Part shown: positions 22,122-34,277 of the stretch, piece after piece | Layout of the letters: each line of letters opens with the position of its first letter | Numbering within the stretch: the stretch's first letter is position 1 | Assembly: GCA_023014485.1 (NCBI GenBank) | Contig: JAJOZX010012280.1 | Span: 46,435 to 110,434 of the forward strand | DNA length: 64,000 bases | DNA from: Bathynomus jamesi | Taxonomy: Eukaryota > Arthropoda > Malacostraca > Isopoda > Cirolanidae | Reading direction: 5' to 3' | Translations under genes and position numbers: made by a program | The notes under the pieces: model-generated | What the model saw: the letters and a program-made list of their open reading frames with translations, nothing else | Told to the model about the DNA's origin: nothing | Databases searched by the model: none

Positions 22122-24610
22122 TCATCGGAAAATAATACTGAGTGGTAGATCCTGATGAGGTGAGGAAACTGATTTTATAATCACCATATCTTCTAAAGTG
22201 TCTAAAATAATTCCAAACCAAACTTTATCATCATATTTATAGGCAACATACTGGCCAATTTGATACTCATCTTTTTCAATGAGTTTGTCTTTACCTGGTT
22301 CAGCCCCAGTACTTATTCTAAATAATTTACAATTATCAGAATCAGATGTCTGATAAGCTTGTATTAGGTTTTCTGACTCTGGTACAAACCTGTGGAAACC
22401 CTGTGTACCTTTAACAGGTAAAGCTTCATTAAACCTACTAGAAAGATTGAATTTATCCGCATGAACCTCCTCCTTTGCAACATATAAACAAATAATTGAA
22501 TTAAAGTGTTCAGTGCAAAAATCAGAGAAAGTTCTTGGTGTTAGAATATGACCAGTATCAGTACGTTGCAAACTAGCCTTTGCTACAACTCTTTTAATAG
22601 TTCCTCCAATACCATCACAAGCATTTTTCCCATGACTTGTGGCAAAGAAATTCCACTCAGCCTTCACACCAAAATCCTGTTCATGATAGCATAGATTGCT
22701 GAAATTATATTTGTTTTTGTATTGGCCTCCATACCCATCTGAGAAATAAATTACTTTTTGTACATTGGGGAATTTCTGTTTAATATCCTTCATCAAATAT
22801 TGCTGAAAAGTGTGAACTGCTGATGTTGAGTGCTCAAGACAATCGCTAATAATACAGTAACTAGTATAAATTAATTCCTCATCCTTCATGTGATACACCA
22901 CAAATGGATGGAGGGTCACCTGGTCATTTGTCCAGTGAAAACTTCGTGGTTCATCTTGAGTGATGAATGAATAGTTTTCTGCAAAATCCCCTAGCACAAG
23001 TATTTCATCACAGTGAAGATTCTGTTTCATAGTCTTCAAATACTGACTCTGGCTTTTTGTAATGTAGTGGTGCCTAGTAAGAGAAAAAATGTTTCCAATG
23101 TTGATCTATCTGTATTAGTCCACTGAACATATTTGACAGAATCTTTGTTTGTCAAGGAAGGTATAGTATTTACGAAATTAAATATGCCTATGCTACCAGG
23201 ACATTCTCGACATCCATGTAACATGCATGTAGAAGAATTTATATCACAAACACTTTTTTCCATAAGTGTGTAATAGGTTAAGTTTTTCTCTGCAATTGCT
23301 GATACCATGAGTTTAGGATTCTGGTGGTGGGTGCAAACACAAACTGAGTGGGTTCCTTTGCCTCCAGCAATTACACACCATTTAGGCCTCAAATTGGCAA
23401 AGGTAGGAAACCCTATGCTAGTATCATTGTTTTCTTTATATTTTGAATATAATTCTTTTAAATTTCCTAGTAATAGATGTTTTTGCTTGTACTCTTTTTC
23501 ATCATCTTTATTTCTTGTGCTAACACAATCAAATTTCCCTGCACACAAATGACTGACTTCTTTATCTTTGTAGAATTCCTTTATTTCAGAGATTATATCT
23601 TCAGTTAGTTTTCTTCCTTTACTGTAGATAGGAATCTGTGGCATAATACCAAATGTATGTTTCAAATGTCTGGCTTTGTCAACCATGTATCTGGTTGCAC
23701 CAAACAAATCCATTGTCCTAGAAATAGGAAATGGTGAGAGAGTAAGTATCTGAAGCCTCCTTTTGTACAATGATGTGGACTTGAAGTCTTGTACAAGATC
23801 ACTCATGAGGTTTTCATACCTATAAAAAAAACAACCCCAAATTACTGTACAATATTAAGGATGTAAGTATATGATTTATATTATTCAAGAATTAAGGAAG
23901 TACTGTATTTCATTAATTTGAACATATACAGTACCAGTATATTTAGTATATGGGATGATGTCACATTTTAGGAAATATAGCTAATGTCTACATATATATC
24001 CAAACATGACAACCTATAATACTGTACCTATATACAGGTATTTACATACATACATTAATAGTTCAAAGTCATCTCATTAATTATTTTTAGTTTCTTACCT
24101 CTCCAAATCTGCTTCTTTGAGATGCTGTTTACTCAGTGGCTCACCAACATCTTGAACTTCAGTGGCAAATGCAGTTTCCAACTTCCTCTTGAGAGAGGTT
24201 AAAGCTTTTTGTATTTTTGTGAAACTGCCTTTGATCTGCTTCCACTGCTCAGGGCATCTGAAAAATATTTGAAATACAATTAATTAATAAATATAAGTAT
24301 GACATATCTAGTGGCAACAATCTGAATTTCTGAACTGAAGTATATTTTTTAGATAATTTCATATACATGTATTAGGTATAAGACAACTATATCTGAATTA
24401 AATTTCAGCTGACAGTATAAAAATGCATTATCCGTACACACATTAATAGCTAGTTACTTACATAATTTCACTGGAGTAACATGAAGTTGCATTGAGATCT
24501 TCTTGTTGAATATCTTTATCCATTTCAGTACATTTTCTTGGAATTTTTTCTGGGACTATGTCAGGTGAAGTAGTTGTACTTTCAGTACTATGAGTTATTG
24601 CTTCTGGCAG
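22122..24610 (-). pseudogene. Unclassified transposase gene, at least three exons, one frameshift
   Basis: Exons read on the minus strand are about 24610-24462 (donor AT|GTAAGT), 24257-24099 (acceptor TTTTTCAG, donor AG|GTAAGA) and 23819 onward (acceptor TTTTATAG), all in phase. The protein has CPEQWKQIKGSF near the N-terminus, then MPQIPIYSKGRKL, FYKDKEVSHLCAGK, HSVCVCTHHQNPKLM and CMLHGCRECPG (cysteine-rich). After a one-base shift in a T tract near 23070 it continues LVLGDFAENYSF, FHWTNDQVTLHPFVVY, IYFSDGYGGQYKNK, AEWNFFATSHGKNACDGIGG, and ends in a QYVAYKYDDKVWFGI domain. The aspartates in DFAENY, FSDG and CDG are plausible catalytic residues of an RNase H-like fold. Another 34 or so codons are readable to about 21977. 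This family is common in invertebrate genomes but I cannot name it. Confidence 0.78.
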
Positions 24611-25196
24611 TCTGAATAATTCTTCAGGTTTTGTGTTTATTAATTAATTTCAGACAATTTATACAAACTTCTGATTCATCACAAATTATATTTAGGGTCA
24701 CTATTTTCAACAACAAGCTTTGGAAGTGGCCTCAAGTTTTGCAGAATAGGCTTTTTGTGCAGTTCAAAAGGGTTGCAACAGCGCTTGTTATAGCTTTTAT
24801 GTGTAGACATTTTCATCAAACACTTTTACTTATTTAAAACATTTAAAACACTATGCGTATATGTACATAAATCTGTTCAAAATGAAAAAAATATATATAC
24901 ATTAAATGCATTAAATGAGAACACAGTGAATGCTTTGCGCATCACAGAAAACAAAATAAAGATCTCTAGTTAGGCAATAGTTATCCTGGGTAGGATTGCC
25001 ACTTTTTTAATGTCCACATGGGATTTTTTGTTCAACCAATTTACCCAACAATCGAATGGGGGAAGATATTTTATGGTGGGTACTAGTGTTCTATGTTTAG
25101 TTCTTAGAATACTAGTTTAACACATATATATTTACATTTTTAACAAGTACACCACTCTATATACCAGAAGTCAATGAGAATGTTGAACAGTTTGTA

Positions 25197-25728
25197 GAAA
25201 TTATTGTCTCTTAAGTGAAAGTAGTCATTTTCAAATCTGTAAATACCTATTTTATATGCAAATACACATGTATTTCTTCTCATATATTGATAGAATAGGT
25301 TGAAACTCATTTTTTGTATACATGAAATTTTTAAAAAATCTGTAATTTAGGGGGCAGGACCCCTTCAAATGGAATAAAGTGTCGTAACTTCTTTTCTATT
25401 AATTTTAGCCATTTTTTTCTGCTTATGCTAATTTGTTATATGTGTGTGTGTGTGTGTGTGTGTAATTACCATTCATACACACTTTAAATCACTGTTCTGT
25501 GCCAATTAGGGACTGAGTTATGGTAGTTTGAAAATTTCCAGTTTTTGTTCCCCCCACCCCCTCAAAAAAGGGGGGAGCATAACTTTTGAACCATAACTCT
25601 GATTAAGCTGATATTTGAAATTTGGTACTTACTAACATAGACCATTCTATAAACCAAATTTAAGCAAAATCTATGCGGGTATGGTGCACTTTTTCTTTTT
25701 TCTTGCATGATTTGTCATGGAATGAGCC
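25197..25728. repeat. Right terminal inverted repeat of the long-TIR transposon
   Basis: A 532-bp arm. It carries a (GT)n array at about 25439-25462 at the position where the left arm reads only ACGTAAC-like sequence, so the microsatellite grew in one arm after the arms diverged. Confidence 0.85.
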
Positions 25729-26414
25729 TGTATGATTCATCACAGAATTCATGTAAGCCTGATCAAATCTTCTGGTACACTGCATGAAGATTTTTTCTGT
25801 AACACTTTTGTGGCCAATGTATCAGGACTGAGAGTTTTAACCGAGATTAGGGCCTACTTACACTTATCACACTGGGCAAAAGTTTAACTTCAATTAAAGT
25901 TAAATTGGTAAAATTCTAGATGCCAGACACAGTTCTAGAATGCCAGAGTCCATGCACCTTAATTACTAACTAAACCTAATCTTGTAGTTTAACATCACAA
26001 ATTAAGTAGGTGTACTTTTAAGTTGTTTAAATATCACTAATTGATTTTGGTAAAATTCCAGTTTAGTATCCAACTGGGGACCCCCTTGGGGGGGATTCTA
26101 GTGCAGTTTTGTCTCATCTTTCCAAATATGGAATCTAAATTTATCACAAATGAATAATAAAAAGGTTATAGCTACTTAAAGTACCAGTTGGGTGCTAAAC
26201 TGCAGTTTAACCTTGATTTTATTTGAGAGGTCATTTTAAGCATGTCAGGTTAGGTTAGATATAAACACCACAAATAACTTTTTATTTTTATTGTAGAAGT
26301 TGTTTTAAACCTAATATAACTTAACTGAAGATCTATTCCCAAGCTACATTGAGGAATTTATGTGGTGTATGGTAATAAATATAAACAGAAATAATTGAAT
26401 CATTTAGTAATTTG
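25729..26414. other. No gene recognised
   Basis: AT-rich sequence with TAACCTAA/TTAGGTTA words and no open frame of note. Confidence 0.45.
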
Positions 26415-26947
26415 GGTAATTATGCAGCTAAGGGGCATCACCAAGTTTGGTGATAATTTTTTTTTTCTTAGTTTTAATGAAAATATCACAATATAATGAT
26501 ATTTTTTGTAGTTTTAACAGAAATATTATGACAACCTAACTAATCATCAAGGGCATACAGTTGACCTAACTGGGCATTCAATTAACCTAATTAACATAAA
26601 CAATTTGAAAGTGTTGGAGGGCCATTTATTTTTGGTTGGGTGAATAATTTGGAATGCCAAAATAGGATATTACCAAAGAAAATTTGGTAATTATTGAATG
26701 TTCCACCAACATTGAAATTACTATCTAAAATATATTTTTCTAATGTATTTCGGTGTATTCTGTTCAAATATGACCTTCATATCTTGCACAAATGAACTGA
26801 AAAAAAGTTATAAAATATTAATTTTTTCTGTTTGGGTTCATTTTTGCTAGAAATGAAGGTCATATGTGAACTAAACACACCAAAATACATTAGAAAAATA
26901 TATTTTGGATATTAACAAACACCAAATGGGCTAGGAACATATATATA

Positions 26948-27210
26948 CAGTGGACCCCTGCAGTACGTTGTATTCACACTGCATTATTTCGTATTGCATT
27001 GCAGCTCCCATAGAGCATTTTTAATATATTCACATTGTGTCAAAAATTTGCAGCGCGTTATTGTTCCAAACACATTTTGAACCCATGTGATGCGGCAACC
27101 ACACATGGTCAGTTTGTTATTGTATGCTGTAGTGAGTGGATGCTCTGTGATTTTGTTTAGAAATTATCTATGTAATATAGTTTATATTTTAATAAATATA
27201 ACTATCTATA
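26948..27210. mobile_element. Tigger-like end fragment inside the Merlin-like element
   Basis: TA is followed by CAGTGGACCCCTGCAGTACG, typical of Tigger outer ends. No complementary right end was found, so its right limit is only indicative. Confidence 0.45.
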
Positions 27211-27312
27211 GCTAAATAAAATTAAAAAAACACAAAATTAGCATTTACCTTAAGCCTCCAGCTTAAGGTAAATGCTAATTTTGTGTTTTTAGTTTAATTT
27301 TATTTAGCTATT
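27211..27312. repeat. Near-perfect hairpin, about 100 bp
   Basis: The arms share AAATTAGCATTTACCTTAAG and its complement, with loop CCTCCAG. The whole is bounded by GCTAAATAAAATTA and its complement. Confidence 0.88.
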
Positions 27313-27667
27313 ATAATTATATGATATCAATATGTTTTTAATTTACTATTTTGTGCATTATTTATCATTTTTATGTGATTTTATGTGAAGGCATAATTAT
27401 GGTTACGCCTTCAAGGTCACTGTTGTTGAAACATTCAATAATAACCAAAAATTTTTTACAATACTAAACTGTGATTCTCAAAAAAATTTTTGACTTTAAA
27501 CTGTGATTCTACCACATAATTTCCTTAAACTTCATCATAAAATGATATTTCCCCAGTATATAATTAATTGTAGTGTGATGTACATATAGGGTATTTCTAA
27601 AGTCAAAAAGGATAGTGTATGTTTATAAAGCCACAATGCCCCTTAGCTGCATAATAGCCATAATTTG

Positions 27668-28191
27668 TTTCTTGACAATATGTGGTCTCAGTAAAATATT
27701 TATGGTTTTTCTTATTTCAATAATTTGTGACATTAAATTTCCTGGACAAATTTGTGAGGTTGAACTACGAGATTACCATCTAATTTAACTTAATTTAACT
27801 AACTGAACTGTCACCAAACTTATCTAGAATTCTGCCAAAGTTTGGATAAAATTAACAAAAGAATTTTCAGTATTATTATAGTTTCGGACATCATTCAAAT
27901 CTTGGGATTTTCATCTTATATTTTGGTATTCTGAGCAATTCTAAGACACTTTTGTTCTATTGCATTTCTGTCGCAAATTACAAATAAGCGAGATACTTAA
28001 CATTTTAATATGTATGTGTTACAAATAAACAAGATATTTAACCTTGAATACTATTGGTAGTTTTATTTTTGTTTGAACCAATCACAGCAGCTCAGCATAG
28101 TGAGTCGGTTGGTGTTGGCCAATCGCAGCTCAGCATAATGAATCGGTTGGTGTCAGGAAAAAATTTGAATCAGTTCTAGGTGGTTAGGTTA
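27668..28191. other. No gene recognised
   Basis: AT-rich sequence. A direct pair containing TCAGCATA-TGA-TCGGTTGGTGT lies near 28092-28155. Confidence 0.4.
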
Positions 28192-28560
28192 AGTTACATT
28201 ATAGTTTTGGACATCACAAGTTTTGGAAGTTGAAATTATATTTTTCCAACATTAGGTTTGATGTGTTTTGGACAATTCTGATGTAGATTTCTGTGAGAAA
28301 ACACTAGATTCAGAGATGGGGGGCTATCTCAAAAACTAGTGACTTCCGATAGAAATGAAGGTCAGCACTGGGTCAATTTTTGATAGTCACCAGTGTTTTT
28401 TTGATGAAAATATGTTTTTCTGGTGTTTTTAGGTGATTCAAATGATTTTGACCATCGTTTCTATAGCAAATCACTCATTTTTGAGTTAGCGTGATTTTTG
28501 TTTTAAAAAATATAATTTCAACTTCCAAAACTTATGATGTCCAAAACTATAAACTTACCA
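28192..28560. repeat. Foldback element with about 55-bp inverted ends
   Basis: The left end holds ATAGTTTTGGACATCA and GGAAGTTGAAATTATATTTT. The right end holds the complements ATAATTTCAACTTCC and TGATGTCCAAAACTAT. The outer bases read GGT...ACC. About 250 bp of unique spacer separates the arms. No target duplication was recognised. Confidence 0.75.
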
Positions 28561-28884
28561 AATTTTCTTTCAAAGCATATTAGGACTAGCCTAGTGTTAA
28601 CTCATAAACTAAACATTAGGCTATGAGCAAGAATATTTCATATTGCATAAGTTTCGCAATTTGGAAAGCAAAAATGTTAACAAAAACAGGAGCAACATGA
28701 GGGAATCTTACAGATGCTGGTCTGGGCCTAGGGTAGCCTAGGCTATATTCTATAGAAGCCTAAAGTACAGCTATGGAGCACTGAGCTAAAAATTTATCCA
28801 AAATGGGATTATTATAGAGAGATTTATTTTAAAGCATACGTTCATTTTTGTTATTTCGATGATTGTAAAACGTATTTAGGTGTA

Positions 28885-31800
28885 CAGTGGCGTATCAAGG
28901 GAGGGGCAAGAGGGGCGACTGCCCCGAGGGGTGGCAAATTAGTCAGGGGGCGCAGTATGCAAAATTTTTGGTTTTTATGTTTTAAAATGCAGCCCTCCAA
29001 AAAATTCTCTCTCATCATTGTCGCACGTTATTTGTGTACAAAATATCCATGGTTTTGATGAAAAATCATCATTAAATGCTATATATGCCACCTCACTGCC
29101 ACTATTTCCACAAATAGTTGCGTTAAATTTTCATATCGGAAAGGTTGCCAGCCCTATTTTTCAGACTTTCCCTATATTATTTGGGTTAGGCTTTGCATTC
29201 TTTGAGCTTTGATGATGTTAATAATTAATGGTTGTTTTATTTTGCAGATACCCTACTGAATTAGCAAACGACAGAGACTGAGTGGTGCTGCATATAAGAA
29301 TCTTCGCGAAAAAAAAGAGGAGGAAGGCAAGCATGCTGCTAAGCGATTTAATCAGTTAATGGGATTCTCAGACACACCTTCAGTGCCTTCTGGGAAGCAA
29401 GGAGATCAACCACAATGTGATATATCTTTAGAGATAGATGTTCAAGCGGCAACTTCAAGTGAACCCCCAAATAATCAGGATCAACCCTCAAATTCTGTCC
29501 CTCATCTACATCACAAAGTCACCCACCCACCCATCACCCACAGAGTCTGTTTAACGATTCTGGCAACTGGCCCGTTCCAATGATGGACAATTTGAGAATC
29601 GAACTCATTAAACATGGACCATCACATTTGAAAAACATGAATGGACCCTTTCCAGCTGATTCAAACAATAGGTCAATGTCAAAAGTTTGGTATTTCAAAA
29701 CTTTGGAAAATGGCAAAAAAATTGAAAGGTCATGGCTAATCTTCTCACCTTCAAAATGTAGCTTGCATTGCTTTTGCTGTCGTCTCTTCAACAACATCTC
29801 CAGTGCATTTAGAAAAGGAGGAGGATTTTTTGCCTGGAAGAAACTGAATCCAAGAGTACCTGAACATGAAAACAGTGCATATCATACCCGATGCTTTGAA
29901 CAATGGAAAGAGTTGTCTATGCGCCTTCAGTTGAATGCTACAATAGATAATGCACATCAGTTGCAAATAAAACATGCTACTGCTAAGTGGAAAGACAAAT
30001 TTATGACTGCATCATGTTCTTGGCAAAACAAGATCTTGCATTCCAAGGGCACCGAGAGAACTTAAATGAAGCTGGGCTAGCTGGCAATTCTGGAAACTTT
30101 TTGGAGTTAATAAAACTAATGGGCAAATATGACCCAGTAATTAGGGAACATCTTACAAAAATACGAATGACTGACAAGATATCCACTACGTATTTGTCAC
30201 CTAACATTCAAAATGAGTTCATCACACTAATCGGCTGTAATGTTCGAAAATGTATAATTGATAGTGTGTCTAGTGCAAAGTACTTTGCAATAATTTTCAA
30301 TAGTACACCACATATATTGCATATTGATCAGATGTCTCAGGTAATTCGCTATGTGTCGATTAAAGATGGTAATGTAGAGGTGAAGGAAGCCTTCGTTGAT
30401 TTTATTAAATTAGAGGGGAAGACTGCTGAGGCAGTTACTGATCTCATTGTCACTAAGCTCCATGAGGATGGGCTGGATATCCAGAATTGTTATGGTCAAG
30501 GGTATGACAATGCTGCTATGATGGCAGGTATTCATCTTGGAGTTCAATGCAGAATTCTTGATGTTAGCAAACACGGTTTTCATTCCTTGCAATAACCACT
30601 CGCTGAACTTGGCTGGAGTTCATGCCGCAGGACTGAATCCTAATGGTGTAACTTTCTTTGGAACAATTGAACAAATTTTCGTCTACTTTTCTTCCTCTAC
30701 TCATCGTTGGGATGTCTTAACAAAACATTCCAAAATCACTGTCAAGCGAGTCTCTGATACGCGGTGGAGTGCCAAGTATGATGCTGTTTCTAGTCTTAAG
30801 AAGAACTTGACTCACGTTGTTAGTGCCTTGGAAGAACTGAGTGAAGGGGTCTCCGAAAATCTGCACACAAAGGGCGATGCTGAAGCTCTGTTGACCTCCA
30901 TCATGTCATACATATTTATTGTGTACTTATTTTTCTGGGATCCAGTGCTGAAACAAATCAATGATGCTCAGCTATATTTTCAAAGAAAGGGACTTGCTTT
31001 GGACCAGTGTGCATTAAAAATGAACTCTTTATCCGTGTTTTTAACTAATGAACGAGAGGCAATAGTATCAAACGCTGCAGATGCCACCGAAGAGTTCTGT
31101 AATGAAATGGATATCAGTATAGACCACAGAGTCAGGAGACGGAGAAGAATGCCTGGAGAGCAAGCTCGTGATGCTGGATTGACCGTGCAAGAAGATGTAC
31201 GCATTGAATTTTTTGAAATCATGGATCGTTTATTAGCAGAAATTGAAAAACGCACAGTTTGTCTTAAAAACATGAATGATCGCTTTGAATTTCTGTCTCC
31301 TTCGTACCTTTTGAATCAGTCCAAAGATGAAGAAATTAATACCAAGGTCAATAATTTTTCTTCCATCTACAATGACATTAATCCAGGAAGTCTACTGGAA
31401 GAAATAAAGCGTTTGCGCAGACATTTGCTCAGTTTCGAAAGCATAAGCGTCAATGATGATCCAAAGAACTGGGATATGTTAAAACTACTTCAGTGGATCG
31501 TTAAATGGGATCTAGTGGAATCTTTGCCTCATATAACAATTGCCCTCCGGATCTGTCTAACTACATGCATGTCCGTGGCAAGTTGCGAATGAAGTTTCTC
31601 GAAACTGAAACTTATAAAAACTTACTCAGGTCAACTATAAGTCAATCTAGACTGAGCAATTTGGCAATTATTTCAATTGAACGCGAAGTTGCAGAGACAA
31701 TGGACATAGAAAAAATCATTCATGAATTTTCTGTTATGAAAGTCCAAAAATTTAACTAGGCATTATCCATTATATAGTTATTGTTAAAATTATGTAGGGT

Positions 31801-31983
31801 AGTGTATTATGTACGGTACATTATGTAGTATAATGTTAAAGTTGAAGTTGCTTTATTTAACTTTTTCTTCCAATAAAAGTTTTGTTTAGAAGTGTATTTT
31901 TGTAAAGGAATTGTTTTTAAATTTGAAAATTGTTGGGGGGGGGGGGGTTGCCCCGAGCGGCAAAAAGTATTGGTACGCCTCTG
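28885..31983 (+). mobile_element. hAT transposon with zf-TTF/DUF4371-type transposase, 3099 bp
   Basis: The ends CAGTGGCGTATC and, in reverse, CAGAGGCGTACC are inverted repeats, and TAGGTGTA flanks both sides exactly (28877-28884 and 31984-31991). The transposase gene occupies most of the element on the plus strand but is broken. G-rich subterminal sequence (CCCCGAGGGG left, CCCCGAGCGG right) is typical of this group. It lies directly upstream of CR1-B. Confidence 0.92.
29260..31759 (+). pseudogene. hAT transposase (zf-TTF, DUF4371, hATC), frameshifted
   Basis: Fragments in order: a lysine-rich start containing RLSGAAYKNLREKKEE (about 29267), a Ser/Pro-rich linker, then the TTF zinc-finger region VWYFKTLENGKKIERSWL with LHCFCCRLF. 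The DUF4371-like part follows (KYFAIIFNSTPHI, QGYDNAAMMAG), then FIPCNNHSLNLAG and SDTRWSAKYDAV. The C-terminal part ends in SRLSNLAIISIEREVAETMD, typical of hATC. At least four frame changes separate these parts, so the copy is dead. An acceptor-like TTTTGCAG precedes the first fragment, suggesting an original 5' intron. Confidence 0.88.
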
Positions 31984-32079
31984 TAGGTGTACACGTGTTT
32001 CTTTCACCTAAACCCATAAAAAACATGAAAACAGAGTATGTGGTTTCCTAAAGTGCTAGATATATCCCATTTTTAGAAA

Positions 32080-33145
32080 ATGGTGCATGACAGTGATTGT
32101 AAGATTTGTAAAGTAGAAGTGACAAACAAGGATAGAGCAGTAGCTTGTGATAAATGTGATGACTGGTACCATGCCAGTTGTATTAAGTTGCCCAATGATA
32201 TCTATAAAGGCCTGGATACTGCAGTTACGCAAAATATAAAATTAATGTGCTTTTGCAATAACTGTAGCATAGAAGTTAAGAATTTCATTGCTAATCTTAG
32301 GCCCTTGCTAAAGCCTAAAGTTGAGCCTAAATCTAGTGAAGTAGCAGTTCAAGTAAACTTAAATGTCCCTATACCTCATAGTGAGCCCAGGCCTAGATAT
32401 CCTCAAACAATTTCTGAAAATGATGAGTGGACTAAACCTAGGAAAACCTGGAAAGCTAGAATTCAAGAGCCAAGGAAAAGTGTCCTTATAGAACTAACCA
32501 ATCAGTCTCATACTTTCTTGCTGATTCAGGATGAAGATGAGAAAGCTGAAGAAAGTAGGCTTATAAAACAAAATGTTAGCAATAATAATCCAGACTCATA
32601 TAAACCCAGGCACTCTAAAGTTAGAGGTGTGTTTGAACCAGCATCCATTATAGGTGACTGTCAAGTGAGGGGCCTAGGATCTAAATTACCTAGAGGTAGC
32701 ATAGCTTACTGTTATCCACTATCCAGTATCCAGGTGCAGGGATAAATAGAATTAGTAATAAAATTATAGAAAAAGGATCTGGTATTGACCTAACTGTACC
32801 AAAGAATATGGTTATACACGTAGGTGGAAATGATATAAAGGGTAAGCACTCCAAAGAAATCATGGTCATATAAACAGTTATTAACGAAGTTAAAGGAACG
32901 GAGACCTAACCTTAAAACATCTATCACAGGTATAATTCCCAGGATACATGAGAATAATAAGTGGTACTCACAAGCACTATATATAAATAGTAGGCTTAAG
33001 ACACTATGTCAGAGCATGGAAATTACATATATCGAACTGTGGCGTAAATTTTACAAAAAAAAAAAAGAGTTCTATAACAGAGATGGAATTCACCTTAATA
33101 GTAAAGGAACTGATTTACTATCAAAGAGTGTATCATATAATTGAC
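32080..33145 (+). pseudogene. CR1-B ORF1: PHD finger plus SGNH esterase
   Basis: An ATG at 32080 opens 221 codons. Residues 5-60 contain CKICKVEV, then AVACDKCDDWYHASCIKL, and a final CFCNNC, a PHD/zinc-finger layout with Cys4-His-Cys3 spacing. A charged linker is followed by ASIIGDCQVRGLGSKLP, which is esterase block I with serine replaced by cysteine. After a frameshift near 32740 come MVIHVGGNDIKG (G-ND block) and, after two more shifts, RDGIHLNSKGTDLLSK (the D--H block). PHD- and esterase-bearing ORF1 proteins are known in CR1-like LINEs. The cysteine in place of the nucleophilic serine is unusual. Confidence 0.85.
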
Positions 33146-33368
33146 TAAAAACCAAAGGAATAGGCCAAATTAGTATAAATACCAATCTCTTGATAACAAC
33201 AAACTAATAAAAAATATAATTAAAACTCAAAAGAAAAAAGTCAACAAAGAAAGTGAGAGAGATGCAAATAATATACCATCAAAGAACAAGAACCAGGCTA
33301 AATTACAAGCAAATATTCCAAGGGTTCTTTCATTTTTCTATGTAAATGCAAGAAGTATCTGATAAAAT
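33146..33368 (+). pseudogene. CR1-B: ORF1-ORF2 junction and start of endonuclease
   Basis: A basic, lysine-rich stretch leads into SFFYVNARSI at about 33326-33358, the first endonuclease block (N-A-SI). The element at 33369 interrupts immediately afterwards. Confidence 0.7.
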
Positions 33369-34268
33369 GGTAATTATTTACAAAATGTCATGACCTGAAG
33401 TTGAAGTCAAAAATACATTTTTCTAGTGTATTTTGGTGTGCTCTGTTCAAATATGACCTTCATTTCCTGTGCAAATGGAAAGAAATATGATTTTTTGGAC
33501 ATTATTTCAGTCATATTTCTTTCCATGTGCACAAAAAATGAAGGTCATATTTTTGACATTATCTAATCTAACCTAACCTTCCTCTTGCTTGAATCACCGT
33601 CTAAACTGATATTTACACAGAGCACACCAAAATACACTAGAAAAAATATATTTTTTATTTCAACTTCAAGCCATGTCATTTTCGTTTAAACTAACGAAAA
33701 TATCACTACTTAACCTAACCAATCATCAAGGGTGTACACTGTACAGTTGACCTAACTGGGCATTCAGTTGGCCTAATAGGTTAATATTGGTTATTTCACC
33801 TAAATATCTTCTGATCTTTTTGTATTAGGCAGTCACTGTCACATTTCAGGCAAGTTAAGGATGAGAGAATAATGCCATAATTGATAAAAACATTCAATAC
33901 TTTCTCTTCATCTAGGGCACATAACAAATCAAGTTCTCAAAGTCAGAAACCACATAAACAGCACATCATAATTCTATCACAAACATGACCAAACTGAATC
34001 CAATTAGAAAAAAAAAATAGACAGAACAGAAACCAACCAATTAAGTCAAAGAGTAGCGAAAAAATAGCCCAATCAGGAAAAATATTTTATGAAAAAGTAC
34101 ATTACAGCCAAAACAGGAAATATTTACTATAAAAATATAACTTGTAATTTTTTTCTATAATCTTGCATGTGGAAATGGATAACATATTAAGAAAGAGCAA
34201 CTAAAAATACATTATATAAACTTATTTTCAATCACAGGTTCAGCTCATGGCATTTAGTAAATATTAAC
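33369..34268. mobile_element. Merlin-like non-autonomous element 2, 900 bp
   Basis: The exact 9-bp duplication TGATAAAAT flanks it (33360-33368 and 34269-34277). The ends GGTAATTATTTAC and, in reverse, GTTAATATTTAC continue as a roughly 30-bp imperfect inverted repeat (CATGACCTGAA / CATGAGCTGAA). Inside is a palindrome with TTTTGGTGTGCTCTG and TATGACCTTCATTT words and the TAACCTAACCAATCATCAAG block. An 8- to 9-bp duplication with GG ends is the Merlin signature. No coding remnant was recognised here. Confidence 0.78.
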
Positions 34269-34277
34269 TGATAAAAT

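Larger units (their letters stand above)
19400..25728 (-). mobile_element. DNA transposon with about 0.5-kb terminal inverted repeats and an unclassified transposase
   Basis: The left arm (19400 to about 21488, minus a 1.6-kb hAT) and the right arm (about 25197-25728) are inverted copies at roughly 90 percent by eye. Shared segments include CATGACAAATCATGCA, GCATAGATTTTGC-like words, ACCATAACTCAGTCCCTAAT, and TTCCATTTGAAGGGGTCCTG. Between them a minus-strand gene (about 24610 to 22122 or beyond) encodes a two-domain transposase-like protein. The outer ends read GG(G/C)TCATT(T/C)CATGAC. Target duplication is unresolved: TGTACTTG on the left and TGTATGAT on the right are not a clear pair. I cannot assign a superfamily. 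Confidence 0.82.
26415..27659. mobile_element. Merlin-like non-autonomous element 1, 1245 bp
   Basis: The inner terminal repeat ATTATGCAGCTAAGGGGCAT appears on the left and as its exact complement on the right, next to GG...CC outer ends. Flanks are GTAATTTG (26407-26414) and ATAATTTG (27660-27667), an 8-bp duplication with one mismatch. It shares an internal palindrome and a TAACCTAA / CAAGGGCATACAGTTGACC block with the elements at 33369 and 47205. A Tigger end and a hairpin lie inside. No transposase codons were recognised. Confidence 0.65.
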
